Assembly (NCBI GenBank): GCA_032164245.1
Contig: JAVMKO010000006.1
Location: forward strand, 1,131,001 to 1,195,000
Length of the DNA stretch: 64,000 nt
Direction: 5' to 3'
DNA from: Sternotherus odoratus
Lineage: Eukaryota > Chordata > Testudines > Kinosternidae
The position numbers and the translations under genes are program-made. Positions 12,181 to 22,152 of this stretch are shown here, one piece after another. The notes beneath the pieces were generated by a model. That model did no database searches. It saw only the letters and a list, made by a program, of their open reading frames with translations, and was not told where the DNA came from. Within the stretch, counting starts at the first letter, position 1, and each line of letters begins with the position of its first letter.

Positions 12181-13657
12181 CAATCCTAGGGTTAGAAGGG
12201 ACCCAAGGGTCATCTAGTCTAACCCCCTGCCAAAATGCAGGATTTATTGGGTCTAAACCATCCAAGACAGGTGGCTACGAAGCCTCCTTTTGAAAACCTC
12301 CAATGAAGGATCTTCCACAACCTCCTTAGATGTCTCTTCCATTGTTCTACTGTTCTTGTGGTTAGGAAATTTATCCTGAGATTTAATCTAAATCTGCTCT
12401 GCTGTAGTTTGAATCGGTTGCCTCTTGCCTGCCTCTGTAGCAAGAGAGAACAACTTTTCTCCATCTTTTTTTATGGCAGCCTTTCAAGTATTTGAAGACC
12501 TTAATCTCCCCTTTTCCAAATGAAACATACCCAGTTATTCCAGCTTTTGCTTTTATGGGTTGCATTCCATCCATTTGATCATCTTTGTTGCTCACATCTG
12601 GATCCTTTCCAGTTTCTTTACATCCTTTCTATAGAGTGGTGACCAAAATCGGACACAGTACTCACCGGCTAGGGTAGTCCTATTGCCTCCCATTACTCGC
12701 ATACTATGCCTGTGCTAATGCAACCTGAAATTGCATTTGATTTTTTTTTTGCAACAGCATGACATTGCTGATTCATGGTGAGGTTCTGATCCACCACAAC
12801 TCCCAGATCCTTCTCAGGAGGGCTGCTGCCAAACCAGTTTTTCTCCATTCTGTATTTGTGCATTTGATTTTCTTTCCTAGGTCTAGCACCTCACATCTGC
12901 CATTGTTGAATTTCATTTTGTTGTCTGTAGCAGAGTTCTCCAATTTATCAAGATCTCCCTGGATTTTAACTTTATCTGCCAAAATGTTTACAGCCCCCTC
13001 CCCCACCTTTGTGTTATCTGCAAATCTGATCAGTCTGCTCTCTAGTCCTACATACAGGTCATTAATTAAGATGTTAAATAACTTTGGAAAAATCACTGAG
13101 TACATTTGCTTTCTCCACATCCTCAGTCACTAGATTGCCTTCCTCATTAAGTAAGGGGCCCACACTTTCTTTGACTTTCTTCTTGTTGCTAACATACCTG
13201 AAGAAACCCTTCTTGTTACTCTTAACATCTTCTGCTAGCTGCAACTCCAAGTGGGATTTGGCCTTCCTGATTTCACTCCTGCATGCCTGAGCAATATTTT
13301 TATATTCTTCCCTGTTCATTTGCCCAATCTTTCACTTCTTGTAAGCTTCTTTTTTGCATTTAAGATCAAAAAGGATTTCACTGTTAAGCCAGGCTGGTCA
13401 CCAGCCATATTTACTATTCTTTCTACACATCAGGATGGTTTGTTCTTGCAACCTCAATAAGAATTCTTTAAAATACAGCCAGCTCTCCTGGACTCCTTTC
13501 CCCCTCATATTATTTTCCCAGGGGACCTTGCCCATCAGTTTCCTGATAGAGTCAAAGTCTGCTTTATGGAAGTCCAGGGTCCATATTCTGCTGCTCTCCT
13601 TTCCTCCTTGTGTCAGGATCCTGAACTCGACCATCTCATGGTCACTGCCTCCCATAT
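12181..13657 (-). mobile_element. CR1 LINE with internal deletion that joins endonuclease end to reverse-transcriptase end
   Basis: Reading the minus strand from 13657 downward, the first segment is the end of the AP-endonuclease domain (GGSDHEMVEF, about 13625-13655). Next is the linker with NREEYKNIAQACRSEIRKAK (about 13260-13315) and FFRYVSNKKK (about 13175-13205). At about 13085-13098 the frame jumps straight from EDVEKANVLSDF into FNILINDLYVGLESRLIRFA, the late part of the reverse transcriptase. The catalytic block is FADN instead of FADD. The 3' tail with the gaagggacc and catctagtc words lies at 12200-12225. The copy lost the first half of its RT and cannot be active. Confidence 0.85.
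13085..13098. other. Deletion junction in the CR1
   Basis: Minus-strand frame passes directly from the linker sequence (EDVEKANVLSDF) into the late RT (FNILINDL). The lost segment would include RT block 1. Confidence 0.6.
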
Positions 13658-13778
13658 GAGACCATTAGAAGCCTTGCTAAACTCCAAATATATTATGTCC
13701 ATCACATCTCACCTATCCACTAAATCAGTTACCTCGTCAAAGAAAGAAACCAAGCCGGTTTTGCATGAATTGTTCTTA
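13658..13778 (-). mobile_element. CR1 RT fragment, left part (interrupted by a MITE)
   Basis: The minus strand translates to VSFFDEVTDLVD then DIIYLEFSKA, the first conserved block of the CR1 reverse transcriptase (normally YLDFSKAFD). It continues at 14037-14100 on the other side of the MITE. In an intact element this block sits between the linker and the RT end. Here it lies upstream of the endonuclease end, so it belongs to a separate or rearranged CR1 copy. Confidence 0.65.
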
Positions 13779-14036
13779 AAGGGCTCGTCTACACTGGCAA
13801 TTTACACCACTGCAACTTTCTTGCTGAGGGGTGTGAAAGACACCCCCCTGAGCACAGCACGTTTCAGCGCTATAGAGCGCCAGTGTAGACAGTGCACCAG
13901 CGCTAGGAGCTGCGCCCCTCGTGGAGATGGATTTTTTATAGCATTGGGAGAGCTCTCTCCCAGCGCTCTGCCACACAAGCCACGTTAAAGTGCTTTCGGA
14001 GCAACCCTGCAACCTTTCCAGTGTAGACGAGCCCTG
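13779..14036. mobile_element. Short DNA transposon (MITE) with gggctcgtctacactgg terminal inverted repeats
   Basis: The left end reads gggctcgtctacactgg from 13781 and the right end is its exact inverted complement, ccagtgtagacgagccc, ending at 14034. The interior is rich in gcgctat/agcgct words and has no open frame. This 250-base non-autonomous element is a family I recall as abundant in turtles. It split a CR1 RT fragment whose halves lie at 13658-13778 and 14037-14100. The target duplication is not clear (tta/tga flanks), so I leave the superfamily open. Confidence 0.8.
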
Positions 14037-14100
14037 AGTAAATCCGTGCAGGCTGCTAGTGCTCACCCCGTTATCCCCCATTTGCAAATGGAATGTCTGA
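14037..14100 (-). mobile_element. CR1 RT fragment, right part
   Basis: Continuation of the fragment at 13658-13778 beyond the MITE. The plus strand reads gtaaatccgtgcaggctgct, which is the expected next CR1 segment. Confidence 0.5.
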
Positions 14101-16017
14101 TGGCAGAGTCTTGTAGGTATCATGGGAGTACAGGGGGTCAGGTAGAAATTTGAAGGAGGATACAGTGGTGAATAAACAGATAGTATTGATGTTTTTCTCA
14201 CATATCTAAGATGGCAATATGGACAGGTGTACTGAAAGAGAAACAAATCCCTATATTCACCCTTCTGGCTTTGGGCTGTTGGAGAATAGGGGGGATTCTG
14301 GGGATTATAATAGTGGACAGACGATGCAAATTCTGATCCAGAAAATGGAGGGAGGTTTTACAAGTTTAATATTATCATGGTCATTTTGCCAAGAAATCAA
14401 AATCTTGCCTTTTGCAACTCAGAACAATGGAAATGCCTGGCAAATGCAGCTCTGTGTCAGTATAGCTGTAAGAAGGGGTCTTAGAAGAGGATTGTTTTGA
14501 GATGGCAGCTCTCAGTTGATGTTCATGTTGGATCCCCATTAGTTACACGCTGCCGAAGTTACATCCAAGTACCAGGCACTTCTTGAGAAGCAGCAAAGGA
14601 TTTTCAAGAGATGCACATTTTCTTTTATCCAAGTGATGATCTGCCATCTAGAGCTAATTCTCCTCTGGATACTAAGGACAATTCTGAATCAATAAGGTGC
14701 AGATTGTGTCACCATATTTACCTTTAGTGGTTCCTAACTATACGAACAATGTCACTGACGTCCCTGGGACCACTGCTGGGTAAGGTGCTCTTCGGTTAGA
14801 GAGAGGCTATCACAGCCTGGCACTAATGATGAGATATGCTGAACCCTTATCTCGCTGTGCTGCAGGCACAGCGTCTCTGATACCAGACATAAATACACTG
14901 TACAGATCTACTCCGTGATTTCCGAGTGACAATAGTGCAGGGTCTACGCTTATTTCCAAATATGATCAAATAACAAAAGAGTAGATCAGTGTCCTTGGCA
15001 CGCGGGACTGCAGGGTAAACACCCTTAGCAGGCCCCTCTGGTTTGTTTACCTGCTGTTTCGCTGACCACGGCTCCCACTGGCCGCGGTTTGCCATCCCGG
15101 TCTAATGGGGCCTGCGGGAAGCAGCGCAGTGCTGGAGTTTACCCCTACCCCCTGAGTTATTCCAGGTAGGAATCATGTTTTATTTCCTGTTTGTAACTGA
15201 GAATGCACATTTCTGGTGCTTAATGTTGAATGCTGCTACTAATAAATTGTACACATCTGAGAAAATGGCAGATTTCTTTCAAACTAGGAGAGCTATAAAA
15301 ATAGAAAGTGTGGGTGTAACAACAACACTTTATAGTGAAAAAATCAACCAACCCCTATAATAACTATCTTCACCGTGGCTTGGTCTACTATTAAGACAAG
15401 TTAGCAGTCAATATGCTGTCAGAGCTAGTGGAAGTACATCAAAATTGAAATAATATGCTGCTATAATTGTTGTTATAGCCTGTCTGGGGAGTTTTGCACA
15501 TTCTGGAGATTTTGGAAGCTAATTGAAAGGCCAGTCTGCAATGCGTCACAGCAGTGGAAGATGGAGGCATAATTGCATCCTTCTTAGCCAGGAGAGCTTG
15601 AAACCAAGAGACTGATGCTGGGAAAGGTAATTATGAACGTGGACTGACTTTATTTATGGAATGACAAATCTGATCTGGCTGCAGAAGTAGAAGACTCAGA
15701 ATCTGAGCCAACGGGAAGGCACCACAAGTGGAGAAAGAGAAAAAGCCCATGTGGGTCATTAACCATCAATTCCATATTTAAAAACATTTGTATCAATGCC
15801 AGAGCTGTGGGCAGCTCCCAAAATCAGGGTCCTTCTGAGCTGCGCAGGCCCAGCCCAGAGCAAGGACTCGCCCACTCTGTGGGCTGACAGGACTTCCACG
15901 GAGTCTGCAGTGAGTGAGAAGTGAGGGCCTCATCTCCATCTCCCATGCTAAAACCCGCTGTAGTGGATACCTCCTGGGGCCCCTCACTGACAGGGCTTCC
16001 TGCCAACCTGTGGCATG
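14101..16017. other. No gene recognised
   Basis: About 1.9 kb of unassigned sequence. Frames such as 15793-16033 minus overlap in two registers and show no motif. Confidence 0.45.
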
Positions 16018-16137
16018 TCTCACGGGGTCCCACTGGGGTCTGTCCTAGGTCCGCTATTAGTCAATATTTCCATTAACAACTTGGACCATGGGGAGGAGAA
16101 TATGATTATAAACATTGCAGATGACACAAGCTGGGAA
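16018..16137 (+). mobile_element. CR1 reverse-transcriptase fragment
   Basis: The plus strand reads ggggtcccactggggtctgt, then a segment encoding NISINNLDH and IADDTS. This is the CR1 block GVPQGS..GP..FNIFINDLD..FADDTK with substitutions. It is truncated at both ends, and the right end runs into the ttttc satellite. Confidence 0.75.
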
Positions 16138-16147
16138 GCGTAACCCT

Positions 16148-16220
16148 CTTTTCTTTTCTTTTCTTTTCTTTTCTTTTCTTTTCTTTTCTTTTCTTTTCTT
16201 TTCTTTTCTTTTCTTTTCTT
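16148..16220. repeat. (TTTTC)n microsatellite
   Basis: About 14-15 perfect cttttcttt pentamer units in a row with no interruption, directly after the CR1 fragment. Confidence 0.95.
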
Positions 16221-16954
16221 CAGCCTGATGTCTGACTGCTGTAATTACAGCTGCTGTTTCGACTTGCTCTCAGCTGCTAGGGAAACATTCCCAGGCAAGG
16301 TGGCAGTGAAGAGGAGTGACTGAAAACAAACAGTTGCCATTTCAGCACACAGCAGGGAGGCTCAGCAGCTGTTTGGAAGCTGGTGTGGAAGTTTCCATTG
16401 AGGGCAGACATTCCTGCATGTGCACACGGACCCCCCATAGTTAGAAGCCAGAAGCTCCTGCCCAATCGGTCGTTCTTTTAGGGGTCAGAGCCATAACTAG
16501 GCATTTTAGTGCTCAGAGTGAGAAAACATGTTTACACCCTCTAGAGGGGATGTGTGAGGGGGCTCACAGCCCCCACCCCCAAGTTCTGCCTTCCATTTAG
16601 CACAGAGGGTTTTAAGGTGCAGGGCATGCCCCCCCCCCCCCCCAGTTTAAAGCCATTGCCTCCTGCCAACAGCCGGAGGATCAACAGCTGGTGGGAGCCG
16701 CTCAGTCCACCTGGGCCCCTGACTATCTGCACTATGGGAGCTGGGGCACAGGCTGGCTGCCTGGCGGCTCTCCCAGCCCTGCTCCCCCTGCATGGCCGGG
16801 CGCTCCCCAGGCACAGCAGGCAGAACAGCTCCAGACTGCACCCCCTCACGCTCTTGTCTCTCCCCTGAAGGAGCCCAGCACGGGTCAGCAGCGCCCCCTG
16901 CAGCCAGCCCCTGCCAGTGGAGCCTGATCCCACGAGACGCTCCCCAATGCACTG
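16221..16954. other. No gene recognised; GC-rich with C-homopolymer
   Basis: Contains a 15-C run at 16629-16643. Frames on both strands between 16541 and 17136 overlap in three registers, with proline/alanine-rich translations typical of GC-rich noncoding DNA. Confidence 0.45.
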
Positions 16955-17240
16955 GCCTGTTTAGTCTTGAGAAAAGACGAATGAGCAGGGAGCTGAGAAG
17001 AGACTTTGAGTATGTTAAGGGCTGTTCTACAGGGAACTGGATCAATTGTTCTCCATGGCCACTGAATGCAGGCCAAGAAGTAATGGACTTACCCTGCACC
17101 AAGGGAGATTTAGGTAAATTAGGAAACACTTCCTAACTCTAAGGCTTCTAAGGAAGGTTGTTTAATCACCGGAGGTCAGGGATGACCTAGGTTTACTTGG
17201 TCCTGCTACACCACAGGAGTCTGGACTTGATCCTGTTTTG
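16955..17240 (+). mobile_element. CR1 3' end fragment
   Basis: Reads tttagtcttgagaaaagacg, then the block aatggacttaccctgcacc...agggagatttaggt, then aaacacttcctaactct, and ends with the tail words ggtcctgct and ctggacttgatcctg. These are in the order of the CR1 C-terminus and 3' UTR on the plus strand, with deletions. Confidence 0.75.
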
Positions 17241-17261
17241 ATTTGCATTTTTGTATTGTGT

Positions 17262-17375
17262 GAAAGGATAAATAACACTTCTCTGTTCACCTTTTCCACA
17301 GCATTCATGAAGTTATGCACCCCTGTCATCCCTCCCTTTAGTCATCTCTTTACTAAGACAAACAAAATCTTTTTA
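17262..17375 (-). mobile_element. CR1 fragment, left of the PLE insertion
   Basis: Complement of the CR1 C-terminal coding part: cacagcattcatgaagttatg, then tcatccctccctttagtcatctc. It is the downstream neighbour of the CR1 piece at 18037-18475, although roughly 300 bases of CR1 consensus are absent between them. Confidence 0.65.
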
Positions 17376-18036
17376 GGTTTCAGAGTAGTAGCCCTGCTAG
17401 TCTGTATCAGCAAAAACAAGGAGTCCTTGTGGCACCTTAGAGACTAACCAATTTATTTCAAGCTTTGGTGGGCCAAACCCCACTTCATTAGATGCATAGA
17501 GTAGAAAATACAGTAAAGAGGTATAAATACACAGCACATGAAAAGATGGGAGTTGCCTTACCAAGGGTGGGGAGTCAGTGCTAAAGAGCCAATTCATTTA
17601 AGGTGGAAATGGGCTATTCTCAACAAATGAGAAAAAAGGGTGGAAATCACTTTTGTAGTGCTAATGAGGCCAATGTAAACAAGATGGCCCATTTCAAACA
17701 GTTAACAAGAAGGTGTGAGTATCAGCACGGGAAATTAGTTTTTGTAGTGACTGTCCACTCCCAGTCTTTCTTCAAGCCTAATTTGATGGTGTCCTGTTTG
17801 CAAATTAATGCCAGTTCTGCATTTTCTCCTTGAAGTCTGGTTTTGAAGGTTTTTTGTTGAAGAATAGTCACTTTTAAGTCTTTTATTGAGTGTTCAGGGA
17901 GACTGAAGTGTTCTCCTACTGGTTTTTTAATGTTATAATTCCTGATAGCAGATTTGTGTCCATTTATTCTTCTGCATAGAGACTGTCTGCTTTGGGCAGA
18001 CAGTCTCTATGCAGAAGAATAAATGGACACAAACAC
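17376..18036 (-). mobile_element. Penelope-like element with snap-back inverted end
   Basis: The terminus ggtttcagagtagtagccc at 17376 is the complement of the element's 3' end, followed by the tail blocks cttgtggcaccttagagac (near 17428) and ttggtgggccaaaccccac. From about 17990 down to about 17720 the minus strand encodes QSLCRRINGHKSAIRNYNIK, EHFSLPEHSIKDL and GLKKDWEW, ending at TGA near 17728: the GIY-YIG nuclease C-terminus. The truncated 5' end is duplicated: 17953-17990 and 17996-18033 are perfect 38-base inverted copies with a 5-base spacer. The element sits inside an older minus-strand CR1. It has no RT and is inert. Confidence 0.85.
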
Positions 18037-18475
18037 AGGTTTTTCAGAGAACTGCCCAGGGTGACTCCAAGATCTCTCTCTTGGGTGGTAATCACTAATT
18101 TATCACATAATTTTACATATGTAGAGTTGGGGCTATTTTTTCCAATGTGCATTACTTTGCATTTACCTACATTGAATTGTATCTGCCATTTTGTTGCCCA
18201 ATCACTCAGTTTTGTGAGATCCCACTGGAACTTTTCAGTCTGCTTTGAAATTAACTATGGTGAATAATTGTGTCACCTGCATACTTTGCCAATTCATTAT
18301 TCACCCCCTTTTCCAGATCATTACTGAAGATGTTGAACAGCACAGACCGTATTGCGGATCCTGGGGGGACCCTGCTGTCTACCTCTCCCCGCTGTGTACT
18401 CTCTGTGTAATCATCTGCTTACAAATCCAATTTATAAACAAAGCTGTCCCGGGGGGACAGTACATTCATTCTGAA
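18037..18475 (-). mobile_element. CR1 fragment, right of the PLE insertion
   Basis: Plus strand reads tcagagaactgcccagggtgactcc, then ccaatgtgcattactttgc, cattttgttgcccaatcactc and ccttttccagatcatt, all landmarks of the complement of the CR1 RT C-terminal half. The minus-strand frame at 17964-18152 keeps a KLVITTQERDLGV block, typical of CR1. Confidence 0.8.
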
Positions 18476-19521
18476 TCCCATAGTAATTAATGTCTAATTC
18501 AGATGAAGACCTACTCAAGATACATTTTGGTTTCCTGTCCTGATGCTAGACACAAAACATGAGAGTTACCCCAGGGGTGAAAAAAATCCCCGGTATGCAA
18601 ATTAAAAAAACAAACAAATAAATAAATGAATAAATCCAACTTTAAATAAACCACAACAACAACGGGGAAGCTAAAATGTAGAAGTGAAAATACACATTAA
18701 CTGATGGCAGCAACTCAGAGGAAACTAGGATCATGTCTATGAACATTAATAGATAATTATTCAGGATTTCCTTAGCTCTGAAGCATTTATTATCTCTGTA
18801 TAAAACCCAGTGCTAGAAAGGATGAAAAGTGATGTAGGCTGGTAGTTTATTTGATGTATTGGCTTTCAGTCTAGCCCAGACAGGTAGATTGTGTTAGACA
18901 ACACACAGGCCAAGGTAAGAGAAACAGCAATAATTGTAGTGATAAACCAAGACTAACAGTTGCACCTAGCAGAAGTGCTGGAGACTAATGAGGCTGTTCA
19001 CGGCTGGGAATGACAGACCCAAATTCTCCAGATGTTCTGAAGTTTTTGCTCCTTGGAAAAGGTTCCAAATATCCATGTTTAGCACAATGAGGGAACTTTC
19101 TTACTGTCGCACTATTAAAATACCAGTGAGTTCCAGGAGGCCTTGTCTCAGATTTTCAGCCTCTGAGGAGTTAGGAGACAAAAATCCCCAATGAAACTAG
19201 TAGGAATTGAACAGCTAGTGCCCCACAGTGCTTAGGAAAGCTCTGCCTTTGAGTTTTAATCCTATGACTCCTGGGACTGCCCCAGAAAGGAGTTAGGGCA
19301 GGGCGAGAGCACCAGCTCAGTGTGGGACCATAGTGTCCTAACTGGAAGGGGGAATGTTTTCCAGCACAAGATCAAAAAACAAAGAAATCCAAAACCCTAC
19401 AAAACAGCAACAACACCACAACAAAAATGTGCAACACCCTGGTTAGAATAAGGTGTGAGAGTTCATGCCATCATGACAAGGCTTTGACTGAATTATTCAG
19501 TGCAAAGCTGGGGTGAGATTC
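18476..19521. other. No gene recognised; A-rich simple repeat inside
   Basis: An aaat/caaa-rich stretch lies at about 18600-18660 and another A/C-rich stretch at 19370-19430. No coding motif seen. Confidence 0.45.
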
Positions 19522-19533
19522 TGTGAAACCACA

Positions 19534-19659
19534 AAAGCGACAAAGAGTCCCGTGGCACCCACGAAAGCTTATGCTCCAATACGTCTGCTAGTCTATAAGG
19601 GGCCACAGGACTCTTTGTCACTTTTGCAGACCCAGACTAACATGGCTACCCCTCAGATA
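19534..19659 (+). mobile_element. Very short Penelope-like insertion, snap-back, with target duplication
   Basis: The right part is the plus-strand tail of a PLE subfamily: acgaaagcttatgctccaat, ggccacaggactctttgtc, then cagactaacatggctacc. The left 27 bases (19533-19559) are an inverted copy of 19599-19625 with 3 differences. The whole unit is flanked by a 12-base duplication, tgtgaaaccaca (19522-19533) and tgtgaaatcaca (19660-19671), with one mismatch. The insertion is therefore only about 126 bases and has no coding part. Confidence 0.8.
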
Positions 19660-19671
19660 TGTGAAATCACA

Positions 19672-20270
19672 GTGCGTTTTTGTCATTTCTATTGCAAAAA
19701 AACCCAAACCTCATGGTCTTTTCCTGCAGGACCCAACATACTCCAATGCCTTGGCATTGTGAAATAATGTTGTTTGCTCACCATGTAATTAACTGCAAGA
19801 CGTGCGCCTGTCTTAAATTTCAGCCAGAGCCTACCAAGGAAATTTCAGAAGAATCCATATTGATGTGCAGCCTCATGACCTGGGGAAAAAGATATGACCG
19901 GACATAGAGCAGTGTGGAGCCCCTGGCAGATCATTCTTTCCCAAGGTTAGTGATCTAAGAAGTGCATAGGAGTAAGAAGCATTTGGGGGTTGGTTTGCAG
20001 TAATCCACTCGTCTCTACTTGCTCATTGGTGATGTGTTTATAAATTCCCTTTACTGGCTTCATGAGCGCGCATGACGCGGTTTTTAACTCACTCCCTTTG
20101 GGGAGCCGAAGTTAGTGAGTGGAGCTGGTTGTAAACCCCCCCCCAACAAATTGCTGAAAAATTGTAATTTGTAATTTTTAATCAAAATGAGAAAAAAAAA
20201 TCCCATCTGTAATTGTGAGTTCTGATCCTCTTCTGCATATCCTCTGTGTAACTGGCTGCATCCCCATCAT
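19672..20270. other. No recognised feature
   Basis: Unassigned sequence with a 9-C run near 20137. Confidence 0.4.
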
Positions 20271-20340
20271 TTCTAAGGCCAGAAAAGATCATTTTGTCAC
20301 CGAGTGTGACCTCCTGCATAACAAGGGCCAGAGACTAATC
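20271..20340 (-). mobile_element. CR1 3' tail remnant
   Basis: Reads ctaaggccagaaaagatcat and tgacctcctgcataac, the complement of the CR1 end (ggtcagactagatgatcac). Very short and decayed. Confidence 0.45.
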
Positions 20341-21504
20341 ATCTAGTGTCTCAGTAATTTGTGATGAGACATTGAATCGCACAGCCTGAGTGAGTAGATA
20401 ACATGGACTGCAGATGAGGACCCATTCAGCTACAGGTGTCCCTGTTGTTTTCTACCATTTCAGTACAGATTTAGTTAGTCAGTGAACAGAGTCTCCTGGT
20501 GGGTTTTAACTATTCCCTGGTATTCTGAATCCCTTCTCGGGACTGTTGTAAGGGCGGTCGCTTTTAACATTCTCCTCATGACCCACTGCCAGCTGTCTCT
20601 TCCTGCCTCTTCATCCTCGCAGTTGTCAAAACATTTGAAATATCGAGGGTAACATGGACAGTGCAATAAGGGTTTCCTGGGTATCTCGGAAGGGAACTCA
20701 TCAGAAGGGGCTCAGCGCCTGCAGCTACCAATGCAGCGAATCAATCTGCTGATCAGCTCCCTTCAGAGTCCCTAGGCAGGATTGAACCATTCACTTTTCT
20801 GTTAGGCACTGGCTTTCCCGATCCCCCAGGCCTGGTAAGTTGTTAAAGGATCAGATCCCCTAAGGCCTGAGTCGATAGCTCTGGCTCTTAGCCCCTTTTC
20901 CCACCTTCTTCAGGTGACCCTTGCAAGGTGTTCAGACTGGATGTCCCCCCCCCCCCCCGTGACAAGGAATGCAGGGGAAGGACCACTCCTGCCATCTTCC
21001 CTCTGCTTTGTTTTACATCCATGCTGAGCTCCCCAGAGGGCTCAAGGCCAGGTGGTCTTTGTTACTTGGCTCCCGCTACGAAATCCGTGTGTGGGGGGGT
21101 GTTTGTAGAAGTGAAGGCTTCATCCTTCAGCCAAAGCAACAACAAAGTACAACCTCATAAACTCTCTGTTGTGAGGCTTTGTGGTAGAGGTAATAAGTGT
21201 CATCAATATGCATGAAATGGAAGGTTTGGGGGGGGGGGGAGGGAGGTTTGCAGCACTTAGATACATTATAGATAAAATATACGTAATGTGGGGCAGAAAT
21301 TACTACTTCCCTATCTTGGTGGGTGACATAGTGTATCAATGGTGATTTTCATTGTGGAATCCTTGGCAAGTGCATTATAAATGTAATTGATTTTAATATG
21401 TAGTCCATAACCGTTCCCAGGTTTGCTGATTTTGTTCAAAGTTTCACATTGAGAGCTCAGTTTAATGCCAGAAACCATGTCTATGGCATTATGGAGGTCA
21501 CACT

Positions 21505-21772
21505 GCTTTGAACGGGAGCTGAAGCTAGACAAACTCAGACAGGAAATAAGATAAACATTTATAACAGTGAGAGTAATGAACCCGTGGAACAATTTACCAA
21601 GCGTGGTGGTGGATTCTCCATTTTAAATTGATTTTAAATCAAGATGGGATGTTTTTAAAAGCTCTGCTCTAGGAATTACTGTAGGGCAGGTCTCTGGCTG
21701 AGGTTATCCAGGGGCCAGACTAGATGATCACCGTGGTCCGTTCTGGACTTGGAATCTATTAGTCTAGGATCT
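21505..21772 (+). mobile_element. CR1 3' end fragment
   Basis: From ttgaacgggagctgaagcta through gaacaatttaccaagcgtgg and ccagactagatgatcacc to ggaatctattag, this is the plus-strand C-terminus and 3' tail of the 'aatctatga' CR1 subfamily. Confidence 0.8.
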
Positions 21773-22091
21773 AAGGCTCCCCGTCGGGACAGTCCCTTCA
21801 GAATCTCACAGACTTTGGCCCAGGCAGTGTTTTCACTGCTTATTGTCTGTGCCCAGCTGCTTCTTGCTATTGGACCATCGTTGTTCCTGGAGTCACAAGA
21901 TAACATTCCTGGCTTGGGGTATCTTTTGCCATCTATGGCTTGCCTGGAGAGTACAGCCATTCCTCTCCAAGGCAGGTTTTGCAACTTCTATGCCAGTTTA
22001 ATGTAATGCACTGTCCTGACCTTTCCTCCCACATGCCACCTGAAAGCTTCTGCTGATGCTGGGTACAATTTTATACAACGAATCTTGCATC

Positions 22092-22152
22092 CTGGCAGGG
22101 GGTTAGACCAGCTGACCTCTGTGGTCCCTTCTAACCTTGGGGTTCTACGGTT
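22092..22152 (+). mobile_element. CR1 3' tail remnant
   Basis: Reads ctggcagggggttagaccag, ctctgtggtcccttctaacc and ends near ggttctacgg, the last 60 bases of a CR1 copy on the plus strand. Confidence 0.7.

Noticed and set aside
13566..13988. 140-aa plus-strand frame
   Set aside because: Antisense shadow of CR1 that runs into the MITE.
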